Shown here piece by piece: positions 17,521 to 26,088 of a DNA stretch of 43,605 bases. Position 1 is the stretch's first letter. Each line of letters starts with the position of its first letter. Made by a program: the position numbers and the translations under genes. Below the pieces are notes generated by a model, which was not told the origin of the DNA, did no database searches, and saw only the letters and a list, made by a program, of their open reading frames with translations. The DNA comes from Alphaproteobacteria bacterium (GTDB lineage: Bacteria; Pseudomonadota; Alphaproteobacteria; UBA1280; UBA6503), in assembly GCA_021774615.1 (NCBI GenBank), contig JAJFIW010000007.1:1-43605 (forward strand), in the 5' to 3' direction.

Positions 17521-17588
17521 TGTAGTGTATATCCTTATTAGTTTATAGCCATACAAACTATACAGAACTTACCCCACAACCTCCACAA

Positions 17589-17614
17589 TAAAAAGCCCCC
17601 ACTAAAAAGTGGGG
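17589..17614 (-). terminator. intrinsic terminator
   Basis: On the - strand CCCCACT, loop TTTT, AGTGGGG is followed by GCTTTTTATT. It ends transcription of the 131-residue gene at 17635 and isolates it from the carboxylase operon. Confidence 0.9.
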
Positions 17615-17634
17615 TAAATCGCTTTAGGTTAGGT

Positions 17635-18030
17635 TCAGTCAATAGGGAAGATTACATTTGAAGATACCGTATCTGGCCCTTTAAACCCAATCCGGATTGA
17701 GGGACGTGTTGTGCTACCAAAAATATGTGGTAACAGTTGTACCGCTACTAAGGACTTAATATCAACCCTATAAAACACACCAACACCACCTATAGAGAGG
17801 TTATCGCCACTAGTAATTGGGACAATGTAGTAAACTTTACTTTCACCATTTTTAACAAAAGTAACAGTAGCTTCCACATGCGCTCCTAAAGGCTCCCGCC
17901 CCTCCAGTTCACTACGAACATGAGGTGGAAGGTTCTCTGCTTTTGCCAACTTAACATCGAGAGTAACTTGCTTAGGAATATGGCTAAGGGTAATTATATT
18001 AAAGAAAGACAATTCAAATAATCGAAGCAT
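17635..18030 (-). CDS. hypothetical protein
   Basis: 131 residues, beta-rich, no clear signal peptide and no membrane segment beyond a mildly hydrophobic start (LFELSFFNIITLSH). I do not recognise a family. The order of short hydrophobic strands (EATVTFVKNG, KVYYIVPITSGD, GVGVFYRVDIK) suggests a small beta-barrel or sandwich. The gene stands alone: a strong terminator follows it and another closes the gene upstream. Confidence 0.65.
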   Translation of the reverse strand: MLRLFELSFFNIITLSHIPKQVTLDVKLAKAENLPPHVRSELEGREPLGAHVEATVTFVKNGESKVYYIVPITSGDNLSIGGVGVFYRVDIKSLVAVQLLPHIFGSTTRPSIRIGFKGPDTVSSNVIFPID

Positions 18031-18159
18031 AATGCCTCCATAAAAGATAAAAAAACAAGAAAGGAAGATTAGTAGTAGCTAATCTATAATAAACAAATCT
18101 AAGAAAAGCAAGCTTTTGTGTGAGGTGTTAGTGTTATGTTAATTTAACTTAGAAAACAA

Positions 18160-18197
18160 AAAGAGGGTAGCCCGTAGGGCAGTGGCTACCCCCATTT
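18160..18197. terminator. bidirectional-looking terminator downstream of the acyl-CoA ligase
   Basis: GGGTAGCC (18165-18172) pairs with GGCTACCC (18184-18191). On the - strand it is followed by TCTTTTTGTTTTC, on the + strand by CCATTTTTTC. It lies 50 bases beyond the ligase stop. Confidence 0.85.
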
Positions 18198-18243
18198 TTT
18201 CGGCATCAGTCTATTACATTGGAAATTGAAGGCAACTTATGCC

Positions 18244-19944
18244 CTATTCCCTAAACTGGACATCTTTCCATTTTTCGAAGAGGGGTTTTAGTTTTAGGCG
18301 TTGGTATTTACCGGTGGCGGTTACGGGGAATTCTTCGCCGAAAAGTACTACTTTGGGGCGTTTGGTAAATGGGAGTGAGGCGCAGCCTTTTATAACGTCG
18401 GCTTCGGTTATGGTGGCACCCTCCTCTTTTTGTACGTATGCGCCGATTTCCTCACCGTACATGTTGTGTTCGAACCCTACTGCCATACCTGCTCGTACCC
18501 CTGGCACTCTGGATATAACCTCGTCTATCTCGAGTGGGGAATAGTTTATACCACCTCGGATAATAAGTTCCTTTAGGCGGCCTGTAATAAAGAAAAATTT
18601 ACGGCCTTTATTGTCTGTCTTATAAAAGCCTTCGTCGCCACTACGGAACCAATTATTGGCAAAAGTTTCGGCGTTGGCGTCGGGGCGTTTGAAGTATTCC
18701 TTCATGATGTTTTGCCCGCGGATAACTATTTCGCCACGTTCATCTTCTTGTAGCGACTGCCCTGTTTCGGTTTGGATGTCCATCTCGTTGCAAGGTAGTG
18801 CAACACCTATAGACGGGTAGCCATAGGCGCTTAGCCATTCCTTGCGCTCGGTTTCTGGCAAGTCCATTGGTAAATAGCAGCTATAGCAGGTGCTTTCTGA
18901 CAAGCCGTAACCGTGAATTACTTTAACGGGGAAGTTATTCTCGAAACGGGTTGCAGTTTCGATAGTAAGTGGCCCTGCACCACAAATAAGGAATTTGAAT
19001 TTAGAAAAATCGTGCCCAACTTCGCTGCCTTTAGCTTCGCATAAGAAAGCTAGTACTGTTGGCACAACGCTGCCCCAGTCCACCCCTTCTTCGGCAGCGC
19101 ATTTCCAGTATCCGCTGGCAGAAAATTTGCGATTAACAACAACACTACCGCCCGAGTAAAGTGGCGTAACCAAAGTAACAATAAGCCCATTTACATGGTG
19201 AATAGGCAATACATTTAACGCTCGTTTTGCAGGGGTTAGGCTGTACCAATCGGCTATACAATGGGAGTCTACTAAAATTTGGCGCTGTTGTAGTAGCACC
19301 CCTTTCGGGTTACCTGTAGTGCCTGATGTATAAACAATTAGGGCTTCGGTCTCTTGGCTTGCATTATTTTGGTAGGTATATTCTGGTGATGCATATTTCT
19401 CGGCATCTGTCATGCTAACAAAGTCTTGGGCTGTGTTTTCGCCATTGATTTGCACGTAATGCTCTACTGCTGGCATTTGGCTTTTTAGCCCTGCCACCCG
19501 CTCGCAAAGGTCGGGCATAGCAAAAATGGCTGTAACGTCGCCATTGTTAAATGAGTATGTTAGGCGGTCGTCGCTGTCGCCAGCGTTAAAAGGTATAACT
19601 ACAGCACCAACTAGCCAAGCAGCATAGTACACAACTACGGTATCGAGGTGGTTATAAGCAACCGTACCAACCCGCTCGCCCTCTTTAATGCCGAGGGTAT
19701 TTTGCATAAAGTCTGCAACCCTACAGCAACGGTCGAACATTTCTTTATAGGAAAGCTCGGTACGTTTGTCGCCATCACGGAAAATAATATAAGGTCTACT
19801 GCCCTGCTCTTTTACTTGGGCTTGGAACATCTCGCCAAAATTGTGCCATTTTACTATGCTGTCTTCGTAAGCACGATTACTAAGCTCACGAGCAGCATTA
19901 ATTTTTTGGGTAATATCTGGGGTATTTTGGGTAATTACAGACAT
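18244..19944 (-). CDS. class I adenylate-forming acyl-CoA ligase
   Basis: 566 residues of the ANL superfamily. A3 is VYTSGTTGNPKG, A5 is GYGLSESTC, A7 is RSGDEGFY, A8 hinge is GRLKELIIRGG and the A10 lysine lies in TATGKYQR. The enzyme activates a carboxylate as acyl-AMP and loads it on CoA. The substrate cannot be read from these motifs; a fatty or branched short-chain acid would suit the neighbouring leucine/isovalerate degradation genes. It has its own terminator and lies 53 bases downstream of the unknown gene at 19998. Confidence 0.93.
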   Translation of the reverse strand: MSVITQNTPDITQKINAARELSNRAYEDSIVKWHNFGEMFQAQVKEQGSRPYIIFRDGDKRTELSYKEMFDRCCRVADFMQNTLGIKEGERVGTVAYNHLDTVVVYYAAWLVGAVVIPFNAGDSDDRLTYSFNNGDVTAIFAMPDLCERVAGLKSQMPAVEHYVQINGENTAQDFVSMTDAEKYASPEYTYQNNASQETEALIVYTSGTTGNPKGVLLQQRQILVDSHCIADWYSLTPAKRALNVLPIHHVNGLIVTLVTPLYSGGSVVVNRKFSASGYWKCAAEEGVDWGSVVPTVLAFLCEAKGSEVGHDFSKFKFLICGAGPLTIETATRFENNFPVKVIHGYGLSESTCYSCYLPMDLPETERKEWLSAYGYPSIGVALPCNEMDIQTETGQSLQEDERGEIVIRGQNIMKEYFKRPDANAETFANNWFRSGDEGFYKTDNKGRKFFFITGRLKELIIRGGINYSPLEIDEVISRVPGVRAGMAVGFEHNMYGEEIGAYVQKEEGATITEADVIKGCASLPFTKRPKVVLFGEEFPVTATGKYQRLKLKPLFEKWKDVQFRE

Positions 19945-19997
19945 AAGAGCGGCTCCTTATTAGCTTGTAACCATAAATATAGCAAACAATACAATGG

Positions 19998-20909
19998 CTA
20001 CAAAGCAGAAACCAACAGATCTTCGCTTGCCCCTGTGGTTGTTGACTGGGCTTTTATTTTTACTTGTTCTAGGTAAAATACATTTAGGCTTTTTAGTTTG
20101 CTGCTAGGAGCAAGGCATTGTTGGGCTTGGGGGAATGATGCTAGGGGTATCATCAAACATTGCCATTCGCCACGGGGCTCGGCAATGTAGGGGATACCAG
20201 CTGCAGCCAATGTTTTACGAACTGGTTTTATGCTTTCGCTACACCCATAAAAACGATAAGTAGGAACGCCCGTTCTGCCATAGCCTTTATCGAACACCCA
20301 GCCTTTTGAGCCTTTAGGTTGGGTTACGTGTCGTTCTGCTGCTCCAGAAAATAGACTATTAAGTAAGCTGCCTAGGTCGTCGTCAAAGTCGTCTACATCG
20401 TAATGGGTTGTTGCTGATGAGTTACTTACAGTGATTTCTTCTACTGATGGTTGGTACTCGTAATATATTTCTGCCCATGGGTCGGGTTTATTGTAGGGGT
20501 TATAGGGTACAAGGTTTTTATTTTCTCGTCTTAGGCGCTGCATATCTTGCGGTAAAAGAATATGCCCGTCCAGGTTGGTATCGTTACGATAGTAAGTATA
20601 TTTAACCCCTGGAATGGTGCTAGTATCGGGCAAGATACTCCCCGCTTGGATATTAGCATCTCTAAAGGCATCTTCTATTTCGCCTGCAAAAATGCCTATA
20701 TCTATAGTTGCTTGTGCAGCACCTCTGATAATAAATACAGTGCCCGAATAGGATTTACTACGGATGCCTATAAAATCTGTGGCTGGAATTTTGTCAGCAT
20801 TAAGATTAGTTCTGGCTATTTTGGCAGAAAGAATAGACCATGCTTTATCGGCATCATTTTTATTAATAGAAAAATAGAATACCCAGCCTTTATCAACCAC
20901 ACCAACCAT
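19998..20909 (-). CDS. hypothetical protein coupled to the Mur ligase
   Basis: 303 residues, soluble, no signal peptide. I do not recognise a family. Two globular ends, about 1-130 and 195-280, are joined by an acidic Asp-rich linker (DVDDFDDDLGSL). Both ends contain a KGWVF pentapeptide (residue 7 and again near 203), which may mark a duplicated domain. Only two bases separate its ATG from the stop of the MurC/Mpl-like ligase, so the two are translated together, suggesting a shared task. Confidence 0.7.
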   Translation of the reverse strand: MVGVVDKGWVFYFSINKNDADKAWSILSAKIARTNLNADKIPATDFIGIRSKSYSGTVFIIRGAAQATIDIGIFAGEIEDAFRDANIQAGSILPDTSTIPGVKYTYYRNDTNLDGHILLPQDMQRLRRENKNLVPYNPYNKPDPWAEIYYEYQPSVEEITVSNSSATTHYDVDDFDDDLGSLLNSLFSGAAERHVTQPKGSKGWVFDKGYGRTGVPTYRFYGCSESIKPVRKTLAAAGIPYIAEPRGEWQCLMIPLASFPQAQQCLAPSSKLKSLNVFYLEQVKIKAQSTTTGASEDLLVSAL

Positions 20910-20911
20910 AG

Positions 20912-22222
20912 CTAAGCTTCCTTACGCATACTAAGGGCAGCAAAAATATCGCGACTCATTTGCCGCAACGAATTGTCCCGTGCGCCCATTATACAAATAA
21001 TATCACCCATTTTTACTGTATCTAATAGTGCTGTATAAATAGAGTTTTTATCCTGATGGAAATTAGCGTTAATCCCCTTTTCTTTTAAAGGATTTATAAT
21101 GTCTGATGCAGAAATTGTTTTATCGGCAGTGCCGCCTGCATAGAATATTTCAGGCATAAAGAAAACGTCGTCTTTAGTAATCCCTTTAGAGAAAACCTCA
21201 ATCAAGCTGCCTTTTTGGCGTTTAGTTGGGCCAAACCCGTGGGCTTGGTACATCAGCAACAACCGCCCTTTTTTGCTTTCCTGTAGACTTAGTAAGCTTG
21301 CGGCTATTTTGTCGGGGTTATGGGCAAAGTCGTCAATCACGATTATGTCATTAACCATGCCAATAACTTCTAGCCGGCTTGATACACCTTTAAAAGAAGC
21401 GAGTGCTTTTATGGCATCCTCATGGCTAACACCACATAATTTAGCTGCCATTAACGCTGCTTGTGCATTAGACTGGTTATGCGCACCGGGAACCATTAAT
21501 TCTATAGTTTCCTGTTTACTCGAGTATAAAACAGCATCGGGGAAGTCTTTAGCTAGCTCTTTTACTATAGGGCAGTCTATATTTAATACTTGTTGCTCGG
21601 ACTGGCTTAGGTATTGTTTGAAAATAGTTATTAGTTCGTCCATACCTTTATGGTCTTCGGATATATTTGTTAGTACAGCAATCTTCGGGCTAAATAATGT
21701 AACCGAGCCATCGCTCTCGTCTGTTTCGGCTACTAGCCAGTCGCTCGAGCCCACAACGGCATTATCTGCGGCAAAATTTAACATCCCACCACCATTAATA
21801 ATGGTAGGTTCTAGCCCTGCTTGGTGCAGTACCCAGCCAATCATTGCAGTTGTAGTGCTTTTACCGTTAGTGCCTGCAACTGTTACTGAACTAGCAGCAT
21901 TGGCTAGTTTGGCTAAAAGCTCGGCACGGAGCATAATAGGGACATTCTTTTCTTTGGCGGCTTTAACGTCAAGGATGCTATCTTCAACAGCACTAGATAC
22001 TACCAGCGCCGTTAAGTCGTCGCTAATTCCGCTACCATCTTGAGGAACAATTACAACGCCTCTATCTTGCAGAGATTTAAACATCTCACCATGCAAACCA
22101 CTGTCATAACTACGGTCAGAACCATAAACTTTTGCACCATGAGATAGCAATACTTTGGCCAAAGCACTCATCCCACTACCACCTATGCCACAAAATAGAT
22201 ATTTTTCTTCTTTAAACGCCAT
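20912..22222 (-). CDS. Mur ligase, MurC/Mpl-like
   Basis: 436 residues. The N-terminal FCGIGGSGMSALA is the UDP-MurNAc binding motif of MurC and Mpl, TVAGTNGKSTTTAMIG is the ATP-binding P-loop, and DDFAHNPDKIAASL the third-domain motif. MurC adds L-Ala to UDP-MurNAc; Mpl reattaches recycled tripeptide. It lies outside any division/cell-wall cluster, which favours a recycling enzyme (Mpl) or a paralogue. The third-domain YQAHGFGPTKRQ differs from the FQPHRYTR of true MurC. Cytoplasmic; first gene of a pair with the 303-residue unknown, divergent from the DEAD-box helicase. Confidence 0.85.
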   Translation of the reverse strand: MAFKEEKYLFCGIGGSGMSALAKVLLSHGAKVYGSDRSYDSGLHGEMFKSLQDRGVVIVPQDGSGISDDLTALVVSSAVEDSILDVKAAKEKNVPIMLRAELLAKLANAASSVTVAGTNGKSTTTAMIGWVLHQAGLEPTIINGGGMLNFAADNAVVGSSDWLVAETDESDGSVTLFSPKIAVLTNISEDHKGMDELITIFKQYLSQSEQQVLNIDCPIVKELAKDFPDAVLYSSKQETIELMVPGAHNQSNAQAALMAAKLCGVSHEDAIKALASFKGVSSRLEVIGMVNDIIVIDDFAHNPDKIAASLLSLQESKKGRLLLMYQAHGFGPTKRQKGSLIEVFSKGITKDDVFFMPEIFYAGGTADKTISASDIINPLKEKGINANFHQDKNSIYTALLDTVKMGDIICIMGARDNSLRQMSRDIFAALSMRKEA

Positions 22223-22308
22223 TTGTTGGAATATCCCTTAATTAGAGCCATTTTAAGACTATTATTCGCAATAATAACTCATTTTATTTAAAATAAAGAA
22301 CGGTTTTT

Positions 22309-22337
22309 TTGAAATAAATACTTGTAATTCATTTAAT
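22309..22337 (+). promoter_or_regulatory. sigma-70-type promoter of the DEAD-box gene
   Basis: TTGAAA (22309-22314), 17-base spacer, TTTAAT (22332-22337). The start of transcription would be near 22344, giving a 5' leader of about 90 bases before the chosen ATG. A 7-bp palindrome TATTATT-CGC-AATAATA lies upstream at 22260-22276. Confidence 0.6.
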
Positions 22338-22434
22338 CATACCCCATAAGACCTTCTGTCCACGTTTTTTCCAGTGTTTTTGAGGAGAGAGCTTGTACGC
22401 TCCAATTATGGAAACCAGAAAAGGAAGAACGATT

Positions 22435-24087
22435 ATGACATTCGATAAACTCGATTTGCATCCGCATCTCATAAAAGCTATTAACAATGCAGGCTTTAAA
22501 AGCCCTACTCCAGTACAAGAACAAAGTATCCCCCACATTTTAGCTGGTGGCGACCTTATGGCTTGTGCCCAAACAGGTACTGGTAAGACAGCTGCATTTA
22601 CATTACCAGTTGTGCACCACTTACTTTCAAACGCTCCTAAAAAGCGTAGCAATGCGCCACGAGTATTAATTCTTACTCCTACTCGTGAGCTTGCAGACCA
22701 AATTTTAGCTAACATTAATATCTTTACTAGAGGCTCTCAGTTAAAAACTGGCTTAATCGTTGGTGGTGTTTCTTATGGCCCACAAATCCAAATGATGCGC
22801 CGTCCTCTTGATATCCTAGTTGCAACCCCTGGCCGCCTGATCGACCACATGGGCGAAGGCCGCATTGACCTATCACAAATTGAAGTGATGATACTTGATG
22901 AAGCTGACCGCATGCTTGACATGGGCTTTGTTAAACCAGTTGAAAGAATTGTGTCGGACATGCCTAAGGAACGCCAAACGCTTTTATTCTCGGCTACATT
23001 TAGCCCAGAAGTTGAGCGCCTAGCAAAACGGTTCCTTAAGAACCCTGTGCAAGTTCGTCTAGCAGCTGCTACCCAAAACCATGACCAAATTACTCAGTCT
23101 ATGTACTATACTTCAGGTAAAGACCAAAAAGCAGACCTTCTTAAAGAAGTGTTGGCTGATGGTAAAGTTTGGCAAGCAATTGTATTTATGCGCACCAAGC
23201 ATTCTACAGACCGTCTAGCTAAAACCATTGCCTCTTGGGGCCATGAAGCTGCAGCTCTACACGGCGACATGCGCCAAAGTGCACGCAAACGTGTTATCGA
23301 GCAGATGCATAAAGGTAAAGTTAAAGTACTAGTAGCAACCGACGTTGCTGCACGTGGGCTTGATGTTAAAGAACTTTCTCATGTTGTAAACTTTGACCTT
23401 CCACAAGTAGCAGAAGACTATGTACACCGTATTGGCCGTACTGGCCGAGCTGGTGCTGAAGGTACTGCACTATCATTTGTTAGCCGCGATGAATTCCACT
23501 TACTTCGTGCTATCGAAACCATGATGGGTCGTAAAATTACTGCTGAAAACGAACGCCCACATTCACACGCTCCACAAAGAGCAAACTCTGGTCGCCCGCA
23601 ACAACGTAATGGCCAAAGAAAATCTTTTGGTGGCGGTGGTGCTGGTGCTGGCGGTGGTCGCCCACAACGTAGCAATGGCCCAAGAACATCTGAAGATGGT
23701 GCTAGCCGTGGAGCACGGGCTCCTTATAGCTCTGACCGCCCACAACGTGGTAATGAGCAAAAGCCTTCTTACAGCGCAGGTCGCCCACAACGTGGCACTT
23801 TAAAAGCAGCTGAAGGTACTAGATCTGACCGTCCTCAACGTAGCGACAAGGCACCTTACAGTGCCAACCGCCCACAACGCAGTGACGACACCAGAGCAAA
23901 CACCAACAATGCTCATCGTCCACAACGTGGTACTTTAAGAACTGCTAGTGCTGAAGGTCGCCCACAAAGATCAGGCAAGCCTTCTGGTAATGGTGGCAAC
24001 TTTAAAAAGAGCTATGGTGGTAATGGTAGCTCATCATCACGCAAGCCAAGCGGCAACAGAGCAAGACCTGCTAATAGAGCCGTTTAA
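22435..24087 (+). CDS. DEAD-box ATP-dependent RNA helicase with RPQR-repeat tail
   Basis: About 550 residues. The RecA-like core (1-375) has the Q motif PTPVQEQSIP, motif I AQTGTGKT, Ia PTRELA, TPGRL, II DEAD, III SAT, then HGDMRQSARK, ATDVAARGLDV and HRIGRTGRAG. The remaining 170 residues are Arg/Gly/Gln/Ser-rich and built on repeated RPQR units, a positively charged disordered tail of the kind that binds RNA non-specifically. RhlE is the closest group by architecture. AAGGAAG lies eight bases before the ATG at 22435; earlier starts (TTG 22393, ATG 22408) lack this. Likely roles are ribosome assembly, RNA decay or cold adaptation. Confidence 0.95.
   Translation: MTFDKLDLHPHLIKAINNAGFKSPTPVQEQSIPHILAGGDLMACAQTGTGKTAAFTLPVVHHLLSNAPKKRSNAPRVLILTPTRELADQILANINIFTRGSQLKTGLIVGGVSYGPQIQMMRRPLDILVATPGRLIDHMGEGRIDLSQIEVMILDEADRMLDMGFVKPVERIVSDMPKERQTLLFSATFSPEVERLAKRFLKNPVQVRLAAATQNHDQITQSMYYTSGKDQKADLLKEVLADGKVWQAIVFMRTKHSTDRLAKTIASWGHEAAALHGDMRQSARKRVIEQMHKGKVKVLVATDVAARGLDVKELSHVVNFDLPQVAEDYVHRIGRTGRAGAEGTALSFVSRDEFHLLRAIETMMGRKITAENERPHSHAPQRANSGRPQQRNGQRKSFGGGGAGAGGGRPQRSNGPRTSEDGASRGARAPYSSDRPQRGNEQKPSYSAGRPQRGTLKAAEGTRSDRPQRSDKAPYSANRPQRSDDTRANTNNAHRPQRGTLRTASAEGRPQRSGKPSGNGGNFKKSYGGNGSSSSRKPSGNRARPANRAV
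23593..23970 (+). repeat. degenerate RPQR coding repeat
   Basis: Eight irregularly spaced units (one RPQQR, seven RPQR), mostly encoded by CGCCCACAACGT, each followed by Gly/Ser and a variable 10-30-residue spacer. The near-identical codons suggest recent expansion by slippage or unequal exchange. Confidence 0.85.
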
Positions 24088-24103
24088 TTAAGCTAGACTA
24101 TAG

Positions 24104-24137
24104 TAGCCCCGTTATTTATAATAGCGGGGCTATTTTT
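24104..24137 (+). terminator. intrinsic terminator of the DEAD-box gene
   Basis: TAGCCCCG (24104-24111) pairs with CGGGGCTA (24125-24132), followed by TTTTTAATT. Confidence 0.92.
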
Positions 24138-24158
24138 AATTAATGGATATATAAACAC

Positions 24159-24881
24159 ATGCAAGTTACAAAGCTATTCCAAACAGGCGAAATTAACCCA
24201 AAAATGGAAGAGTGGCTCTTAAAGTTTAAAGATGCAGTCGACGCACTTAACCATATCGAAGAGCTCTTTGCTAACATGCAAGGGCAAGAAATTTTAGGCG
24301 AAATAGACGAGTTTGTTTCTATTACTGGCCCTGTTTATATTGGTAAAGGTGCAAAGATACACTCTAACGTAACTATTGAAGGCCCTGCCTATATTGGAGA
24401 GAATGTAGACGTTCGTTCCCACACCTTAATCCGTAACCATGCGTATTTGGCTGATGATTGCGTAGTCGGGCATGGTGCTGATATTAAACGTTCGATTTGC
24501 TTAAACGGTGCAAAAATACAAATTAACACCTTTACTGGTGACAGCGTATTAGGTGCAGCCGCACGGATTGGTTCAGGGGCTGTTTTATCTAACCGCAAAT
24601 TTAACCAGACCGAGGTTTACTATAAAAATGAAAACCGCGAGAACACCCCCTCAAATCGGGGACACATGGGTTGTGTTATTGGGCGCCATTCTCGGATTGG
24701 GGCAAACTGTGTTGTATCGCCAGGAACAATGATTGGCGAACACACGTGGATTGGCTCGGGCTGCGTTATTGGTGGCAAGTATGACGACAATATGTTTGTA
24801 ACTGTAAAGCAAGAGCTAGAAGTACGCCCTAAAGATATTGTAGAGCTAGAGTCTGGTAAAGGAGAGTGGGAGCCTGCCTAA
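24159..24881 (+). CDS. left-handed beta-helix (hexapeptide) sugar-nucleotide/acyltransferase-like protein
   Basis: 240 residues. From about residue 50 the protein is a run of hexapeptide turns (VYIGKGAKI, AYIGENVDV, CVIGRHSRI, TWIGSGCVI), the left-handed beta-helix of GlmU C-terminal-like transferases. The N-terminal 45 residues are helical; the pyrophosphorylase Rossmann domain of GlmU is missing. SNRKFNQ and RGHMGCVIGR resemble the nucleotide/sugar-binding turns of the UDP-GlcNAc diphosphorylase-related stand-alone helix proteins. The acceptor is unknown. It lies just after the helicase terminator and before a long leader region. Confidence 0.8.
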   Translation: MQVTKLFQTGEINPKMEEWLLKFKDAVDALNHIEELFANMQGQEILGEIDEFVSITGPVYIGKGAKIHSNVTIEGPAYIGENVDVRSHTLIRNHAYLADDCVVGHGADIKRSICLNGAKIQINTFTGDSVLGAAARIGSGAVLSNRKFNQTEVYYKNENRENTPSNRGHMGCVIGRHSRIGANCVVSPGTMIGEHTWIGSGCVIGGKYDDNMFVTVKQELEVRPKDIVELESGKGEWEPA

Positions 24882-25332
24882 ATTTTAGGCATACGCCTAC
24901 TGTTTATTAGATAATTTTAACATAGGTATATAGGCATAATAATACCTATTATACACCATATGTAGCCATAAAAAATGCTGCTGCTATAAGGGCATACCAC
25001 CATTTTATTGCACTTATTCCTAGCTACTACATATTGTGTTCTATATACAACAGCCCCACACAAAAGCATATATATTGTGCGAAAACCCATTAATTGGGCG
25101 ATTTAGCTATTGCACCAAACATGCCAATAGGTTTTAATGAACTCGTAATCTTCTTCCCGTTCACCTGTACACTGTTAATCGTTCGAGTATTACATAATTA
25201 TAATAATAAAAATATTCGAGTTACTTGTCCTTTCTTAAGGCCAAGAGGGAAGCATAAACTATTTACGAAGGGCGTTTGAGGGAACTCGAGCGCCTTTTTT
25301 TGTTTTGTAATAAATTTATGGTATAAGAAATA
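24882..25332 (+). other. gene-free region holding a candidate attenuator leader
   Basis: 451 bases with no convincing gene. Near the left end are a 7-bp hairpin over the preceding stop codon and ATAGGTAT/ATACCTAT (24922-24949). A -10-like TATAAT sits at 25199-25204 (weak -35 TTAATC, 18-base spacing). The run from about 25210 to 25301 would be a leader ending in a strong terminator placed before the methyltransferase gene. TTCGAGTT (25215-25222) can pair instead with AACTCGAG (25283-25290) inside the terminator, a possible antiterminator. A 61-codon ORF at 25094-25279 has no ribosome-binding site and overlaps these structures. Confidence 0.5.
25271..25301 (+). terminator. strong intrinsic terminator upstream of the methyltransferase gene
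   Basis: GGCGTTTGAG (25271-25280), GGAA tetraloop, CTCGAGCGCC (25285-25294) form ten pairs including two G-U wobbles, then a run of seven T. It ends 31 bases before the methyltransferase ATG on the same strand, where a terminator is only useful as an attenuator or as the end of a small RNA. Confidence 0.88.
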
Positions 25333-26088
25333 ATGGATTACTTTAGCCACGAACATATAGACCCTTTTGATCCACAAAACCCTGATTTTTGGATGAAAAT
25401 AGAACACCTAGGGCGGTATTTATATGGTGCATATATTCTTAATAGGCAACCTTCGCCACAGCATAACCACCTTGATATTGGCTGTTGCAATGGTTATGGT
25501 CTAAACGAGCTAGCTGCTAAAGGGCGAAGCTTATATGGGATTGACTATAATAAAGAGTCTATAAAAAAAGCTAGCTGTGTGTACCCTAAAGCTAATTTTA
25601 TTCAAGCTGACCTAGACACCCAAAAACTTAAAGATTTAGTAACAGCCCCTGCCCGTAGTGCCACTGCTTTTGAAGTGTTAGAGCACTTGGATAACCCAGC
25701 TGATTTACTACAACAATTAGCAAAGCTACTACCTAAAGGTGGCAAACTACTTTGCTCATTCCCCAACCCTTCTTTTGAGCGCATCGACAAAGACGGGCAA
25801 TCAGACAATCCTTACCACCACCATATCTTTACTCTTGAGCAATCAACCGCACTATTAGAAAAAGCAGGGTTTGTAGTAGAGGAAGTACTAGGGCAAGCTC
25901 TTTGTAATCAGGTTTTCAGTAGCGAGCGTAATTTATACCAATCGGGCAAAATACCCGAAAAACCATTTAGCCGCCCCAGCTTAAACGATGCCGAGACCAT
26001 CAACACCATGGCAAATATCTTCGCTTGGCCTTCTACAGACAATCTAAAAAACTCATACACATTTATTTTTGTGGCTCGCAAAGCCTAA
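25333..26088 (+). CDS. class I SAM-dependent methyltransferase
   Basis: 251 residues. HLDIGCCNGYGLNEL is motif I of the Rossmann-like SAM site, YGIDYNKESIKKA the acidic strand-2 end, and ATAFEVLEHLDNP the UbiE/Methyltransf_11-type motif followed by LLPKGGKLLCSFPNPS. The substrate is unknown; similar proteins methylate small molecules, sugars or quinones. Its stop overlaps the convergent antiporter stop by four bases. The leader upstream suggests transcription attenuation. Confidence 0.88.
   Translation: MDYFSHEHIDPFDPQNPDFWMKIEHLGRYLYGAYILNRQPSPQHNHLDIGCCNGYGLNELAAKGRSLYGIDYNKESIKKASCVYPKANFIQADLDTQKLKDLVTAPARSATAFEVLEHLDNPADLLQQLAKLLPKGGKLLCSFPNPSFERIDKDGQSDNPYHHHIFTLEQSTALLEKAGFVVEEVLGQALCNQVFSSERNLYQSGKIPEKPFSRPSLNDAETINTMANIFAWPSTDNLKNSYTFIFVARKA

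Noticed and set aside
21273-22043. 256-codon frame opposite the Mur ligase gene
   Set aside because: Ser/Leu-rich mirror of a well-conserved ligase with no recognisable motifs or start context.
23418-23803. Several frames overlapping the helicase tail
   Set aside because: By-products of the Gly/Arg-rich coding repeat in other frames.
25094-25279. 61-codon frame before the methyltransferase gene
   Set aside because: No ribosome-binding site and no family match; it overlaps the hairpins and promoter-like elements of the leader.
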